This document shows, one piece after another, positions 1-8,388 of a stretch of 64,000 bases of DNA (positions within the stretch are counted from its first letter, which is position 1; each line of letters begins with the position of its first letter). The stretch comes from Halobacillus_B rhizosphaerae (GTDB lineage Bacteria > Bacillota > Bacilli > Bacillales > Halobacillaceae), in NCBI RefSeq assembly GCF_046719735.1, contig NZ_JAUTWQ010000006.1, forward strand, positions 310,001 through 374,000. The letters are read 5' to 3'. Position numbers and translations under genes: made by a program. Below the pieces are notes generated by a model. The model saw nothing but the letters and a program-made list of their open reading frames with translations, was not told where the DNA came from and ran no database searches.

Positions 1-1164
1 AGCAGGAACAGCAATTTCAAACTCGTCCCAGTCAATATTTTTAAGCGTAGACGCCATCAGCACTCCAACGATAATCAGTGCCGGTGCAGTTACTTCAGCC
101 GTTACTAAAGAAAGCAGCGGTGAAAAGAATAAGGCTAAGATAAAGCAGATTGCAGTCACTACAGAAGCGAATCCCGTTCGTCCACCTGCTCCAACGCCTG
201 CCGTAGACTCAATATAAGAAGTAGTAGTCGATGTTCCTACCACAGAACCCACAACGGTTGCTGTAGAGTCAGCAAACAATGCACGGCCAGCGCGGGGCAG
301 TTTATTATCCTTCATAAACCCTGCCTGCGTGGCAACAGCCACTAAAGTTCCCGCCGTATCAAAAAAGTCTACAAACAGAAAGGTTAAAATAACGACAAGC
401 ATTTTTATCGTGAAAATATCACCAAAGTGAGTGAATGCCTGACCAAATGTCGGTTCAACACTTGGAGCACTGCTAACAATGTCACCAAAACCGCTAGGAG
501 CGTCAATAAGTCCCGTAACGATTCCAGCAATGGAAGTAAGCACCATTCCGTAGAAAATCCCACCCTTTACACCTAGTGCTAAAAAGATAACAGATATAAT
601 AATTCCAAAAATGGCAAGCACAGTGGATGGAGCAGTTAAATCGCCAAGCTGAACAAGTGTAGCATCACTATTTTGCACAATACCTGAGTTTTGAAAACCA
701 ATAAAAGCAATGAACAAACCAATTCCCGCGCCAACTGCTAACTTAAGATTCGCAGGGATCGCATTAATAATTCGTTCTCTTAATCCTGAAAGCGTTAAAA
801 GTATGAAGATCAGTCCGGAAGCCAATACCCCTGATAAAGCGGTCTGCCATGGAATCCCATATCCTAACACAACCGTGTAAGCGAAAAAGGCATTAAGTCC
901 CATTCCGGGTGCCAGAGCGATCGGGTACCTCGCCACCAGCCCCATTACCAGTGTACCTACAGCGGCTGCTATTGCTGTAGCCGTGAACACAGCACCTTTA
1001 TCCATTCGCGTGATTCCTTCGGGAAGCTGGTCAATTCCATCTAGCGCGAGTGTCGACGGATTGACAAACAAAATATATGCCATAGCAAGAAAAGTCGTAA
1101 GTCCTGCAATAATTTCAGTCCGATAGTTTGTTCCTAATTCATTAAATCGGAAAAATTTCTTCAT
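1..1164 (-). CDS. pbuG: NCS2/AzgA-type purine (guanine/hypoxanthine) permease, 3' part beyond window
   Basis: Integral membrane importer that takes up guanine and hypoxanthine for purine salvage. The 388 visible residues start MKKFFRFNELGTNYRTEIIA and contain the family signatures MAYILFVNP (about residues 27-35), APGMGLNAFFAYTVV (about 84-98) and DFFDTAGTLV (about 265-274), with roughly ten hydrophobic segments. About 45-50 C-terminal residues lie left of base 1, judged by the usual 430-440 residue length. The ATG at 1162-1164 follows a good GGAGG-type site. Its leader carries a guanine riboswitch and it lies directly downstream of guaA, the same order as B. subtilis guaA-pbuG. PbuO is the closest alternative; the riboswitch class and the neighbour favour PbuG. 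Confidence 0.9.
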   Translation of the reverse strand, partial: MKKFFRFNELGTNYRTEIIAGLTTFLAMAYILFVNPSTLALDGIDQLPEGITRMDKGAVFTATAIAAAVGTLVMGLVARYPIALAPGMGLNAFFAYTVVLGYGIPWQTALSGVLASGLIFILLTLSGLRERIINAIPANLKLAVGAGIGLFIAFIGFQNSGIVQNSDATLVQLGDLTAPSTVLAIFGIIISVIFLALGVKGGIFYGMVLTSIAGIVTGLIDAPSGFGDIVSSAPSVEPTFGQAFTHFGDIFTIKMLVVILTFLFVDFFDTAGTLVAVATQAGFMKDNKLPRAGRALFADSTATVVGSVVGTSTTTSYIESTAGVGAGGRTGFASVVTAICFILALFFSPLLSLVTAEVTAPALIIVGVLMASTLKNIDWDEFEIAVPA

Positions 1165-1221
1165 TGTTCGTTCCTCCCTCTTATACCAACAGCCAACTCG
1201 GAATAAGGCAGAGACTCAAAC

Positions 1222-1253
1222 AAAAAAGACACCCTTAACAAGTTAAGAGTGTC
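1222..1253 (-). terminator. Riboswitch expression-platform terminator of the permease leader
   Basis: On the minus strand a 12-bp stem (one U-G pair) with a short loop is followed directly by six T residues. It sits between the purine aptamer and the permease start, so ligand binding would be expected to favour this terminator and reduce permease expression. Confidence 0.8.
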
Positions 1254-1314
1254 TACTTTCTGACAGACGGGTAAATCAGGTCTTCCCCACAAGAAAAACA
1301 AATCGATTCACCCG

Positions 1315-1378
1315 CGTAGTCAGACCGATTTACGGTGGTCTGGTAGAAACTCATGAGCCTTATCCCCAAAATTATACG
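1315..1378 (-). promoter_or_regulatory. Guanine-class purine riboswitch aptamer (permease leader)
   Basis: The minus strand carries the conserved purine aptamer blocks in order: CGTATAAT, GGGGATAAGG, GTTTCTACC, CCGTAAA and GACTACG. The two loop-loop helices are present. The specificity base in GACTACG is C, as in guanine/hypoxanthine riboswitches; adenine types have T there. It precedes a terminator and the permease gene. Confidence 0.93.
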
Positions 1379-1413
1379 TTGGCTGGAATATTTAATATTT
1401 TTAATATGTCTAT

Positions 1414-1442
1414 ATGTTACAGTCGTCTCTTTCATTCGTCAA
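1414..1442 (-). promoter_or_regulatory. SigA-type promoter of the permease riboswitch transcript
   Basis: Reading the minus strand, TTGACG at 1437-1442 and TAACAT at 1414-1419 are separated by 17 bp. This places the transcription start just upstream of the purine aptamer. Confidence 0.6.
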
Positions 1443-1446
1443 GACA

Positions 1447-1489
1447 AAACACGAACGTTTTTTGTTTATTTTTTGTAAAATGTTCGTTA
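1447..1489 (-). promoter_or_regulatory. Candidate PurR box pair upstream of the permease promoter
   Basis: Two inverted CGAAC cores (CGAAC at 1452-1456 and GTTCG at 1482-1486) in A/T-rich flanks lie just upstream of the -35. They resemble paired PurBoxes (AWWWCCGAACWWT), but the cores are 25 bp apart, slightly more than usual, and the second C of the core is A. The right core touches the guaA stop codon. Confidence 0.35.
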
Positions 1490-3025
1490 TTCCCACTCGA
1501 TCGTTGCTGGCGGCTTACTTGTAATATCGTACACGACACGATTGATATGAGCTACTTCGTTCACAATCCGGTTCGAAACTTTCTCTAATACATCCCACGG
1601 AATTCTGGCCCAGTCAGATGTCATTCCGTCAATCGAGGTGACGGCACGAATGCCAATCGTGTAATCGTAGGTACGCTCATCCCCCATTACTCCTACAGAA
1701 CGAATATCAGGGAGCACAGTGAAATACTGCCAGATATCACGATCTAAACCGGCTTTTTTAATCTCATCACGCAGAACCGCATCCGACTCTCTGACGATTT
1801 CCAGCTTCTCATCGGTGATCGCGCCAAGCACACGAATAGCTAGACCTGGTCCAGGGAACGGCTGACGCCAAACAATATGTTCAGGTACGCCGAGTTCAGT
1901 CCCAAGCGCACGGACTTCATCCTTAAAGAGTGTATTTAATGGCTCGATTAAGTCGAATTGCATATTCTCAGGAAGACCGCCTACATTATGGTGAGATTTA
2001 ATCGTCTGAGCCGTTTCTGTACCACTTTCGATAATATCTGTATAAAGGGTCCCTTGGGCTAAGAAATCAATATCCTTGAGCTTGTCCGCTTCATCATCAA
2101 AAACATAAATAAATTCATTACCAATAATTTTACGTTTTCGTTCAGGATCAGAAACTCCTTCAAGCTTACCTAGGAAACGGTCTTTGGCATCGACTTTAAT
2201 AATGTTCATATTAAAGCCGTCCCCGAGCGTGCGCATCACATCATCGGCTTCATTTTTCCTTAGCAGCCCATGATCTACAAAGATGCACGTTAATTGGTCG
2301 CCAATCGCACGATGAATAAGTGCTGCCACGACGGAAGAATCTACTCCACCGCTTAAGGCACAAAGGACTTTGCGATCGCCTACTTGTTCACGGATTTTCT
2401 CGACTTCCATTTCAACCACATGCTCCATCGTCCAGTCATCTGTCGCTTCACACACGTCAAAGACAAAGCTTCGCAGCAGATCGTTGCCATATTCAGAGTG
2501 TCTCACTTCCGGGTGAAATTGAACGCCGTACATGGTCTTGTCCTCGTTACTGATCGCAGCAACAGGACAGCTTGGACTTGTGGCATCAATTTGAAACCCT
2601 TCTGGCGGCTCGATGACTTTGTCACTGTGACTCATCCAAACCGTTTGTTTTGCGGGAGTTTTACGGAATAGTACAGAGTCCTGAATCGTATCGATGGCTG
2701 CTTTTCCATACTCGCGATCCTTAGCTCTTTCTACTTTCCCATTAAAATGATGAGTCATCAGCTGCATTCCGTAACAAATTCCAAGAACCGGAATTCCCAA
2801 TTCAAACAGATCCTCATCACAGCGAAAACTATTTTCGCCGTACACACTATTCGGACCACCTGATAAAATAATACCGCTTGGGTTAAGCTGTTTAATTTCC
2901 TCTGCTGTCATTTTGTGAGAATGAAGTTCACTATAAACCCCAAATTCACGAATACGGCGGGTAATTAATTGATTGTACTGACTGCCAAAGTCTAGTACAA
3001 GAATCATACCTTCCACTGGTTCCAT
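1487..3025 (-). CDS. guaA: GMP synthase (glutamine-hydrolysing)
   Basis: Converts XMP to GMP using ATP and glutamine, the last step of guanine nucleotide synthesis; cytosolic. At 512 residues it has the full length of the family. The class I glutamine amidotransferase domain (about 8-195) has the nucleophile Cys in GICYGMQ near residue 84 and the His-Glu pair in GVQFHPEV. The ATP pyrophosphatase domain has the PP-loop LSGGVDSSVV near residue 225. The dimerisation domain ends in KPPATIEWE, the standard GuaA terminus. The start has a GGAG-type site; a second Met at residue 7 could also serve. It has its own riboswitch leader and promoter, so it is transcribed independently of yebA. Confidence 0.98.
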   Translation of the reverse strand: MEPVEGMILVLDFGSQYNQLITRRIREFGVYSELHSHKMTAEEIKQLNPSGIILSGGPNSVYGENSFRCDEDLFELGIPVLGICYGMQLMTHHFNGKVERAKDREYGKAAIDTIQDSVLFRKTPAKQTVWMSHSDKVIEPPEGFQIDATSPSCPVAAISNEDKTMYGVQFHPEVRHSEYGNDLLRSFVFDVCEATDDWTMEHVVEMEVEKIREQVGDRKVLCALSGGVDSSVVAALIHRAIGDQLTCIFVDHGLLRKNEADDVMRTLGDGFNMNIIKVDAKDRFLGKLEGVSDPERKRKIIGNEFIYVFDDEADKLKDIDFLAQGTLYTDIIESGTETAQTIKSHHNVGGLPENMQFDLIEPLNTLFKDEVRALGTELGVPEHIVWRQPFPGPGLAIRVLGAITDEKLEIVRESDAVLRDEIKKAGLDRDIWQYFTVLPDIRSVGVMGDERTYDYTIGIRAVTSIDGMTSDWARIPWDVLEKVSNRIVNEVAHINRVVYDITSKPPATIEWE

Positions 3026-3086
3026 ATGCTCAGCTCCTTTTATTTTAAAACACTGGTACTTCTAATCTCTCCATGGAAAATTAAGG

Positions 3087-3144
3087 AAAAATAAAAATAG
3101 ATAACTGGCTTCCTGTTTCCTGATAAACAGTGAAGGCAGTTATC
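3087..3144 (-). terminator. Riboswitch expression-platform terminator of guaA
   Basis: A long minus-strand hairpin (an 8-bp outer stem, then two inner stems of 4 and 6 bp separated by single mismatches) is followed by TATTTTTATTTT. It lies between the aptamer and guaA, so it is the likely ligand-controlled terminator. Confidence 0.75.
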
Positions 3145-3179
3145 CATTCATGTGTACCTATACACGTCCTGTATCCCTG

Positions 3180-3250
3180 CCTTCATAGTCAGGGCATTTA
3201 CGGTGCCCCGGTAGAAACTCTCGAACCTTATTCTCGAGGATATACGAAGG
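3180..3250 (-). promoter_or_regulatory. Guanine-class purine riboswitch aptamer (guaA leader)
   Basis: The minus strand shows the P1 stem GAAGG/CCTTC and the conserved blocks CGTATATCCTC, GAATAAGG, GTTTCTACC, CCGTAAA and GACTATG. The specificity base is C, the guanine class. Guanine riboswitches ahead of guaA are known in some Bacillaceae, though B. subtilis itself lacks one there. Confidence 0.93.
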
Positions 3251-3272
3251 AGTAGTGCGTTAATTTTCTCCC

Positions 3273-3301
3273 ATTCTACCAACGGTTTGACAGGGAATCA
3301 A
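3273..3301 (-). promoter_or_regulatory. SigA-type promoter of guaA
   Basis: On the minus strand TTGATT (3296-3301) and TAGAAT (3273-3278) are exactly 17 bp apart, placing a start about 25 bp before the riboswitch aptamer. The -35 overlaps the end of yebA. Confidence 0.65.
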
Positions 3302-5505
3302 GACAATGTCTTTTTAATTAAATTTTCCCATAATTCAGTGACTTTAGACCATTGATCTGTGTGCCCCTCATTTCTGTAAAGAACCCGCTCGTAACTATGG
3401 GTCAGACGCCGCATTTCATCAGACTGCAGGTGACGGTCGACTTGAATTGCATAATCCCTTAAGGTCTGGCCGGGTGCCCGTTTATAGCCTTTATGCGCGA
3501 GGATCTTTAGTAAATATTGGTAGGCTTTCTCATAAGTTTCTTTATCTTTATTCCTTCGATATTTCCGGATCAGATAGACGGACATCCAGCGGTATCGGGT
3601 GAAATAAAGAAGTGTAGCGATGGCAGCGGCAGCAATCAGACTTACCCAGATCCAAGTGAAGTTATGGTCGGATGCGGCATTTGCCGTAGTTCCTTCGCTG
3701 TTAGCCGGATCCTCCATCTGAGCAGGGTTCCCGAGATTCGAATCCGGTTTCTGCTTATTATCCTGCTCCGGCTGGGTTTCATTATTTTCTGCTTGATCTA
3801 TTTGAGAATAAAAATCGGTGTTATTGGTAAAACCTTTTGTCGGTTCAAACGGGACCCATCCTGCATCTGGAAAATATACCTCTACCCATGAGTGAGCATT
3901 CCCGCTTGTGACTTCAAATTCTTGATAGGTCTCTCCTTTAATTTTCTCTGATTTATCCGTCTGTTCCCCGCCGGTGAATCCCTTTACCCAGCGAGCCGGA
4001 ATCCCTTGCGAACGCAAGAGAACAACCATGGAAGTCGAGAAGTTATCACAATAACCTAATTGTGTTTCAAACAGAAACTGATCCACATAATCCTGGTTTT
4101 TCTTTGGAACAGCCACATTTTTCGTCGAGTACTCAAAACCATTAGCGGAGAAATAAGATTCTACCGCCTTCGATTTATCGTAGCGATTATCTTCATCCGC
4201 AACGATTTGACCAGCCAGATTCTTCACGCGGTCAGGAAGATTACGAGGGAGCTGCAGATACCGCTCTCTAATGTCTTGCGGATCTTTTGTGCTGGACCCG
4301 CGAAGAAAATCATACTCGAAGGAAGGAGCATCATAATTTACCTGGTAACTGTTCAGCTGGCCAGGTCTTCCTCCCGTTAGCAGTGTATCCATTTCCCCGG
4401 TGTTATTATGCACACGCAGCTGCAGGTTGTCTTGGGGACCAGAAACTGAGTTCACTCCATAAGGATAAACCAGCTTTTTAAAGTCTGCTTTTTTTGTAAA
4501 ATATAAATAAGCAGATTGCTCGTCTGTTTTTACCTGCCCCTTAAACGTACGAAAATCAATATTGTCGGGTGCTGTGCTGCTGGTAACACCCGCCAGTGTA
4601 TCCTTCCAGCCTTTGCCGGTATAAGTATCTTTAGATTCGATCCGCCAATACCTCTTTTTATCGGCAAGCGCATGGAAAACGATCGATTCATCTTGAACAA
4701 ACGATCCACCCAAGTGAGAATCGTTTTCCCCATATCCAACTTTCTGTACGCCTCCATTCCCATCGCCATCACCGCTCCCGCCTGCTGCGTTTTTAATAAA
4801 CGGAACTGGGTCCGGCCATTGCGGTGCCAGCTTCGGGGAAGCATACGCGGCAACGGTAGAGAACATGACCACCGCAAGGAGCGGCAAGACCCATAGATGC
4901 GCCTTACTCATTCTTGGAAAAGACACCGACTCTTTGTCCATTTCTAAGGAAAAGCTGGACAAGCCCAGAGCAACCATCGCCAAAACAAAGGTTCGAATAA
5001 TTGCCCAATGTCCATCATAAAACGTAAATGTATCTACCACCGTAACGTAAATCAAAGTAAATAAGACAAAAAAGAATAAGCGCTGAGCGACAATAAACCA
5101 GTAATACAGCAAGTAACTCATCAGCCAAAGAAGAATGAGGAAAAGAAGACTCCTGAACATCGGTGTCATTTCCCACCACGTCTGGGCTTGAATCACCTGG
5201 ATATTATAGATGATCTGATCATAGACGACTGCAAACCAGTTCCTGCTGAAAATACGTTCAGCTATATATAAACCATCAATGATGAAGGTTAATCCGACTA
5301 GTTTGAGAATTCCAGATATCCACCAATTAACCTGTAGAAAAGAAATAAAAAAACAGAAAGCAGCGTAAATAAAAAACACATTGATATCTTTCGTATTGGT
5401 GATGGTTTCCAGAGGCCGCAGCCACTCACAAAACAGTAAAAAACCGCAAACATACACAATAGACTGATAAAAAAACGACTGCTGGTCCCGAGAACCTCCG
5501 AACAT
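3298..5505 (-). CDS. yebA: Transglutaminase-like membrane protein (YebA/TgpA type)
   Basis: A 735-residue membrane protein of unknown precise role. About six hydrophobic segments fill residues 10-220. An extracytoplasmic transglutaminase-like core (about 440-550) shows the Cys-His-Asp triad in GYCDNFSTSMVVLL, NAHSWVEVYF and PDAGWVPFEPT. A further membrane segment (TWIWVSLIAAAAIATLLYF, about 620) precedes a cytoplasmic DUF4129-like tail. The start overlaps the yeaD stop (TAATG). In B. subtilis the order yeaC-yeaD-yebA-guaA is the same. MoxR/DUF58/transglutaminase triads are thought to act in envelope or protein assembly; the substrate is unknown. Confidence 0.9.
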   Translation of the reverse strand: MFGGSRDQQSFFYQSIVYVCGFLLFCEWLRPLETITNTKDINVFFIYAAFCFFISFLQVNWWISGILKLVGLTFIIDGLYIAERIFSRNWFAVVYDQIIYNIQVIQAQTWWEMTPMFRSLLFLILLWLMSYLLYYWFIVAQRLFFFVLFTLIYVTVVDTFTFYDGHWAIIRTFVLAMVALGLSSFSLEMDKESVSFPRMSKAHLWVLPLLAVVMFSTVAAYASPKLAPQWPDPVPFIKNAAGGSGDGDGNGGVQKVGYGENDSHLGGSFVQDESIVFHALADKKRYWRIESKDTYTGKGWKDTLAGVTSSTAPDNIDFRTFKGQVKTDEQSAYLYFTKKADFKKLVYPYGVNSVSGPQDNLQLRVHNNTGEMDTLLTGGRPGQLNSYQVNYDAPSFEYDFLRGSSTKDPQDIRERYLQLPRNLPDRVKNLAGQIVADEDNRYDKSKAVESYFSANGFEYSTKNVAVPKKNQDYVDQFLFETQLGYCDNFSTSMVVLLRSQGIPARWVKGFTGGEQTDKSEKIKGETYQEFEVTSGNAHSWVEVYFPDAGWVPFEPTKGFTNNTDFYSQIDQAENNETQPEQDNKQKPDSNLGNPAQMEDPANSEGTTANAASDHNFTWIWVSLIAAAAIATLLYFTRYRWMSVYLIRKYRRNKDKETYEKAYQYLLKILAHKGYKRAPGQTLRDYAIQVDRHLQSDEMRRLTHSYERVLYRNEGHTDQWSKVTELWENLIKKTLS

Positions 5506-6770
5506 TAGGTACTCACCCCAAACTCTTCTTGAATTAGCTGTTCTTCACTTAGTACGGTCACAATAACCCCATGTTGTTTCAGACTTTTTATTAATTGATG
5601 ATCCTGAAAGTTCATTTGACTATGAGGACGAATATAAAAGAATAGCAGGCGCTTACTTTTTTGCGCTAATTTCTGCAAGGATTGCAGGGTTTGCGGATCT
5701 AAATAGTGACTCACCACCATTGTAATCATTCCAGCTGGCAATTGAGATCTTTCACGATCGAGCTGCTGAGCGAAAGGAATTCTGCCAATAGGACGAATTT
5801 GGGCTAAATGCTGCTGAATCATTTGCTTGTGCTTATAATCCTGTTGAAAAGGAAAGAACCCTTTGCCATCACCCAAGGTCATAAAAGCGAGCTGCGAAGA
5901 TTTCTTATGAAGTTCTTCCAGCAGAGAAGCACTGAACTCCACTGCACCTTCAAAGCTGATAGGATTCATAGATGAATGATAAACCGCGTTTAAAACAATC
6001 AGCATATCGACACTTTTTTCCTGTTCAAATTCCTTGGTCATCATTTCGTTTTTCTTCGCTGTTGTTTTCCAGTCGATCCAGGCAAATTTATCTCCTGGCA
6101 TGTATTCACGGACGCCAGCTACAACATTTGTATTCTTTTCATTTAATTTAAAAGATGGGCTTGCTCCCTGTTCGAAGCTGTAAACCCGTTCCTTCAGTTT
6201 AACTTGTCGCTTATAAGGAAAAACGAGCAGCTTCTCTTCTGTTGGATAAATGAATTCCTTCTTCACAAATCCGAAAAAGTCTCCCGTCTTTATCCTCAGC
6301 GCTTGGAGCTGATGTTCTCCCCGCGGCACTTTTTCCAGACGGTATTGATAACGCCAGGACTTCTTAAACCAGGGGAAAGAGACTTGCTTCACTTCTCTAG
6401 CCTCATCCATATTTGCTGAATCATCCATATTTCTAAATTTCTCAAAATGGGTATCTTTCTTCTTCAGAGAATCAGGAAAATATTCCTCAACTACACAGTA
6501 ATACAATGGAAAAGGGAAATTTCTCGTCAGTTTCACTTCAATATCAATCGTTTCTCCTGCCGTAGCGACCCGCTTCGAAAGCTCTCTGGTAATCTCCCAA
6601 TTATTAATCGGGTACACGAGCAATCCAAACATATAAACGAGAAATGGAAGAAAACCATAGAAAAGAAACCAGCTGACAAAGCCGCCCTGAAACATTGCAT
6701 AAGAAAACAAGATCGTAAATAACAAGAGAACCAGGACTAACTTAGCAATGAATTGGACTGATTGTCTCAT
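5505..6770 (-). CDS. yeaD: DUF58 membrane protein (YeaD type)
   Basis: A 421-residue protein with two N-terminal membrane segments (about 8-28 and 32-52), then a cytosolic part with the DUF58 signature around residues 218-250 (VVAGVREYMPGDKFAWIDWK followed by a basic stretch and FEQEKS). The region after it resembles a von Willebrand A-like fold, with MLIVLNAV in place of a clear MIDAS motif. It overlaps the MoxR gene upstream by ATGA and yebA downstream by one base, so the three are almost certainly translated together. DUF58 proteins are usual partners of MoxR ATPases; the function is otherwise unknown. Confidence 0.88.
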   Translation of the reverse strand: MRQSVQFIAKLVLVLLLFTILFSYAMFQGGFVSWFLFYGFLPFLVYMFGLLVYPINNWEITRELSKRVATAGETIDIEVKLTRNFPFPLYYCVVEEYFPDSLKKKDTHFEKFRNMDDSANMDEAREVKQVSFPWFKKSWRYQYRLEKVPRGEHQLQALRIKTGDFFGFVKKEFIYPTEEKLLVFPYKRQVKLKERVYSFEQGASPSFKLNEKNTNVVAGVREYMPGDKFAWIDWKTTAKKNEMMTKEFEQEKSVDMLIVLNAVYHSSMNPISFEGAVEFSASLLEELHKKSSQLAFMTLGDGKGFFPFQQDYKHKQMIQQHLAQIRPIGRIPFAQQLDRERSQLPAGMITMVVSHYLDPQTLQSLQKLAQKSKRLLFFYIRPHSQMNFQDHQLIKSLKQHGVIVTVLSEEQLIQEEFGVST

Positions 6771-7732
6771 TCACTAATATTCCTCTGGACGGGAATGTTC
6801 GTAGAGTTCAGTAATTCCTGAATGATTTCTTCCTCAGTGGAACCTTCAAACTTCGCTTCAGAAGTTAAAATCATCCGGTGGGAAAGCACGAACGGAGCTA
6901 AATACTTAACGTCATCAGGGACTACATAGTCACGATCATGAATATAAGCGTAGGATTTCGCCGCTTTCATTAGACCTATCGAGCCACGAGGACTTACTCC
7001 CAGATACACCGCTTTATGATCCCGAGTTCCCGTCACGATATCTACAATATACCGATGTACTGTGGTATCTACGTAGACTTCTTCAACCTCTTTTTGGATA
7101 TCAATTAATTCATCCCGAGTCATTACGGATTGGATAGCGTTAATCGGGTGCCCTCCTGAAGTCCTAGCGAGCATCTCCATTTCTTGCTTAGGTGAAGGAT
7201 AGCCCATTTTAAGCTTTAAGAGGAAACGATCCAGCTGAGCTTCTGGAAGTGGGTACGTTCCTTCATACTCGATCGGATTTTGGGTCGCCATGACAAAAAA
7301 CGGATCTTTCAGCGGAACGCTATCCCCATCTACCGTTATGCTGGACTCCTCCATTCCTTCCAGCAGCGCTGATTGAGTCTTGGGAGAAGTACGGTTGATC
7401 TCATCGGCAAGCACCACATTTCCTAAAATGGGGCCTGGACGAAATTCAAACTCCAGTTCCTTTGGATTATATATCGATACACCAGTTACATCGGATGGAA
7501 GTAAGTCTGGCGTGAATTGAATACGTTTAAATTCGCAGCTAAGAGATTTGGCTAAAGTCTTTACGAGCATAGTTTTTCCTACTCCCGGAACATCTTCCAG
7601 CAGAACATGCCCTTTAGCAAGCAAAGCGACTACACTTAGTAAGGCCGCTTCTTCCTTACCAATCATAACTTTATTAATATTTTGTAAGACATCAGCAATT
7701 CTTGGCTGATACAAATAAGTTTGTTGAGTCAT
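6767..7732 (-). CDS. yeaC: MoxR-family AAA+ ATPase (YeaC type)
   Basis: A 321-residue cytosolic AAA+ ATPase, probably a chaperone for the DUF58 and transglutaminase proteins that follow. Walker A is DVPGVGKTMLVKTLA, Walker B VVLADEINRTSPKTQSALLE, sensor 1 VMATQNPIEYEGTYPLPEAQ, and the Arg finger region is LDRFLLKLKMGYP. The C-terminal lid includes SPRGSIGLMKAAKSYAYIHD. I chose the ATG at 7730-7732 (MTQQTYLYQ) because GAGAGGAGT lies at the right distance; an in-frame start 51 bases upstream has no better site. Its stop overlaps the yeaD start. It is the first gene of the yeaC-yeaD-yebA unit. Confidence 0.92.
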   Translation of the reverse strand: MTQQTYLYQPRIADVLQNINKVMIGKEEAALLSVVALLAKGHVLLEDVPGVGKTMLVKTLAKSLSCEFKRIQFTPDLLPSDVTGVSIYNPKELEFEFRPGPILGNVVLADEINRTSPKTQSALLEGMEESSITVDGDSVPLKDPFFVMATQNPIEYEGTYPLPEAQLDRFLLKLKMGYPSPKQEMEMLARTSGGHPINAIQSVMTRDELIDIQKEVEEVYVDTTVHRYIVDIVTGTRDHKAVYLGVSPRGSIGLMKAAKSYAYIHDRDYVVPDDVKYLAPFVLSHRMILTSEAKFEGSTEEEIIQELLNSTNIPVQRNISE

Positions 7733-8388
7733 TTGTTGTACTCCTCTCGTCTTTGACACTCTATTCTGAAAAATTCCGCTCACACTAACTATACTATATC
7801 AACAGACGTACGACAAAGTATCTGAGTCGTTGGTTATAATAGGAAAATAATTTCTTAGATTGGTAAATAAATCTTCAAATCGTGGCTGAAAGATCAAGAC
7901 CCAGTTTCGAGACTTTAGTGTGAGGTTAGGGGCTCCGGGAAAAGGATCGCTTTCCGTAGGGCGGGCGCTGAGCCTCCTCGAGCAAAGCTCTGTGGGGTCT
8001 CAGCTGTCCCGCACTTCCACCGGAGTCTCACCGTTTCCCTCCACCCCCTTGCCATAATATAGAATCTCGAAACTACTTGAGGTTAAAGCTAAAATTCCGA
8101 CGTATCATGAAAGTTGCAGAAACATCCCTGCTCTAAATATGAAATCGGGTCTTCCACAATCCTGCACTTCTCTTTAAGAATTAAATATTCAAAATAACAG
8201 TGAGTTTAAGGAACTAAAGCCTATTAAAATACTTGTCCTTCTTAAGAAGAATTTGAGGTAAAATAAATAAGGCGTCAGATTAATGTGAAGGAGCACAAAG
8301 ACCATGAAAAATTTTTAAAAAAACGCAGAAATATTTTAGATTATGGAGAATACATTAAATAGCTGTAGTTAGTTAGGGAGGCATACTG
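7733..8388. other. Divergent intergenic region between yeaC and the DHA2 exporter
   Basis: About 650 bp without a convincing gene. It holds the structured repeat at 7931-8040. At 8304-8318 a four-codon ORF (MKNF) follows GAAGGAGC, which may be chance. The exporter's own site GGGAGG lies just before 8389. I found no clear promoter. Confidence 0.6.
7931..8040 (+). repeat. Dispersed structured repeat, copy A
   Basis: A G+C-rich block in an A+T-rich spacer, running from GGCTCCGGGAAAAGG to CACCGTTTCCCT. It is related to the element at 18430-18545, which lies in the opposite orientation. Shared blocks include GCTCCGG, CGCTTT, GGGCG, GCCTCCTCG and AGTCT. An outer stem GCTGAG (7967-7972)/CTCAGC (7999-8004) encloses an inner hairpin GAGC (7980-7983)/GCTC (7987-7990). 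I recall similar intergenic repeats in other Bacillaceae but could not check. Confidence 0.7.

Noticed and set aside
2320..2671. Plus-strand ORFs over guaA
   Set aside because: Antisense to the conserved GMP synthase frame with no coding signature of their own.
4516..4896. Open frames on both strands inside yebA
   Set aside because: They overlap the conserved transglutaminase-like protein, which has family motifs throughout.
8304..8318. Four-codon ORF MKNF after GAAGGAGC upstream of the DHA2 exporter
   Set aside because: Too short to support as a leader peptide; no attenuator hairpin follows before the exporter gene.
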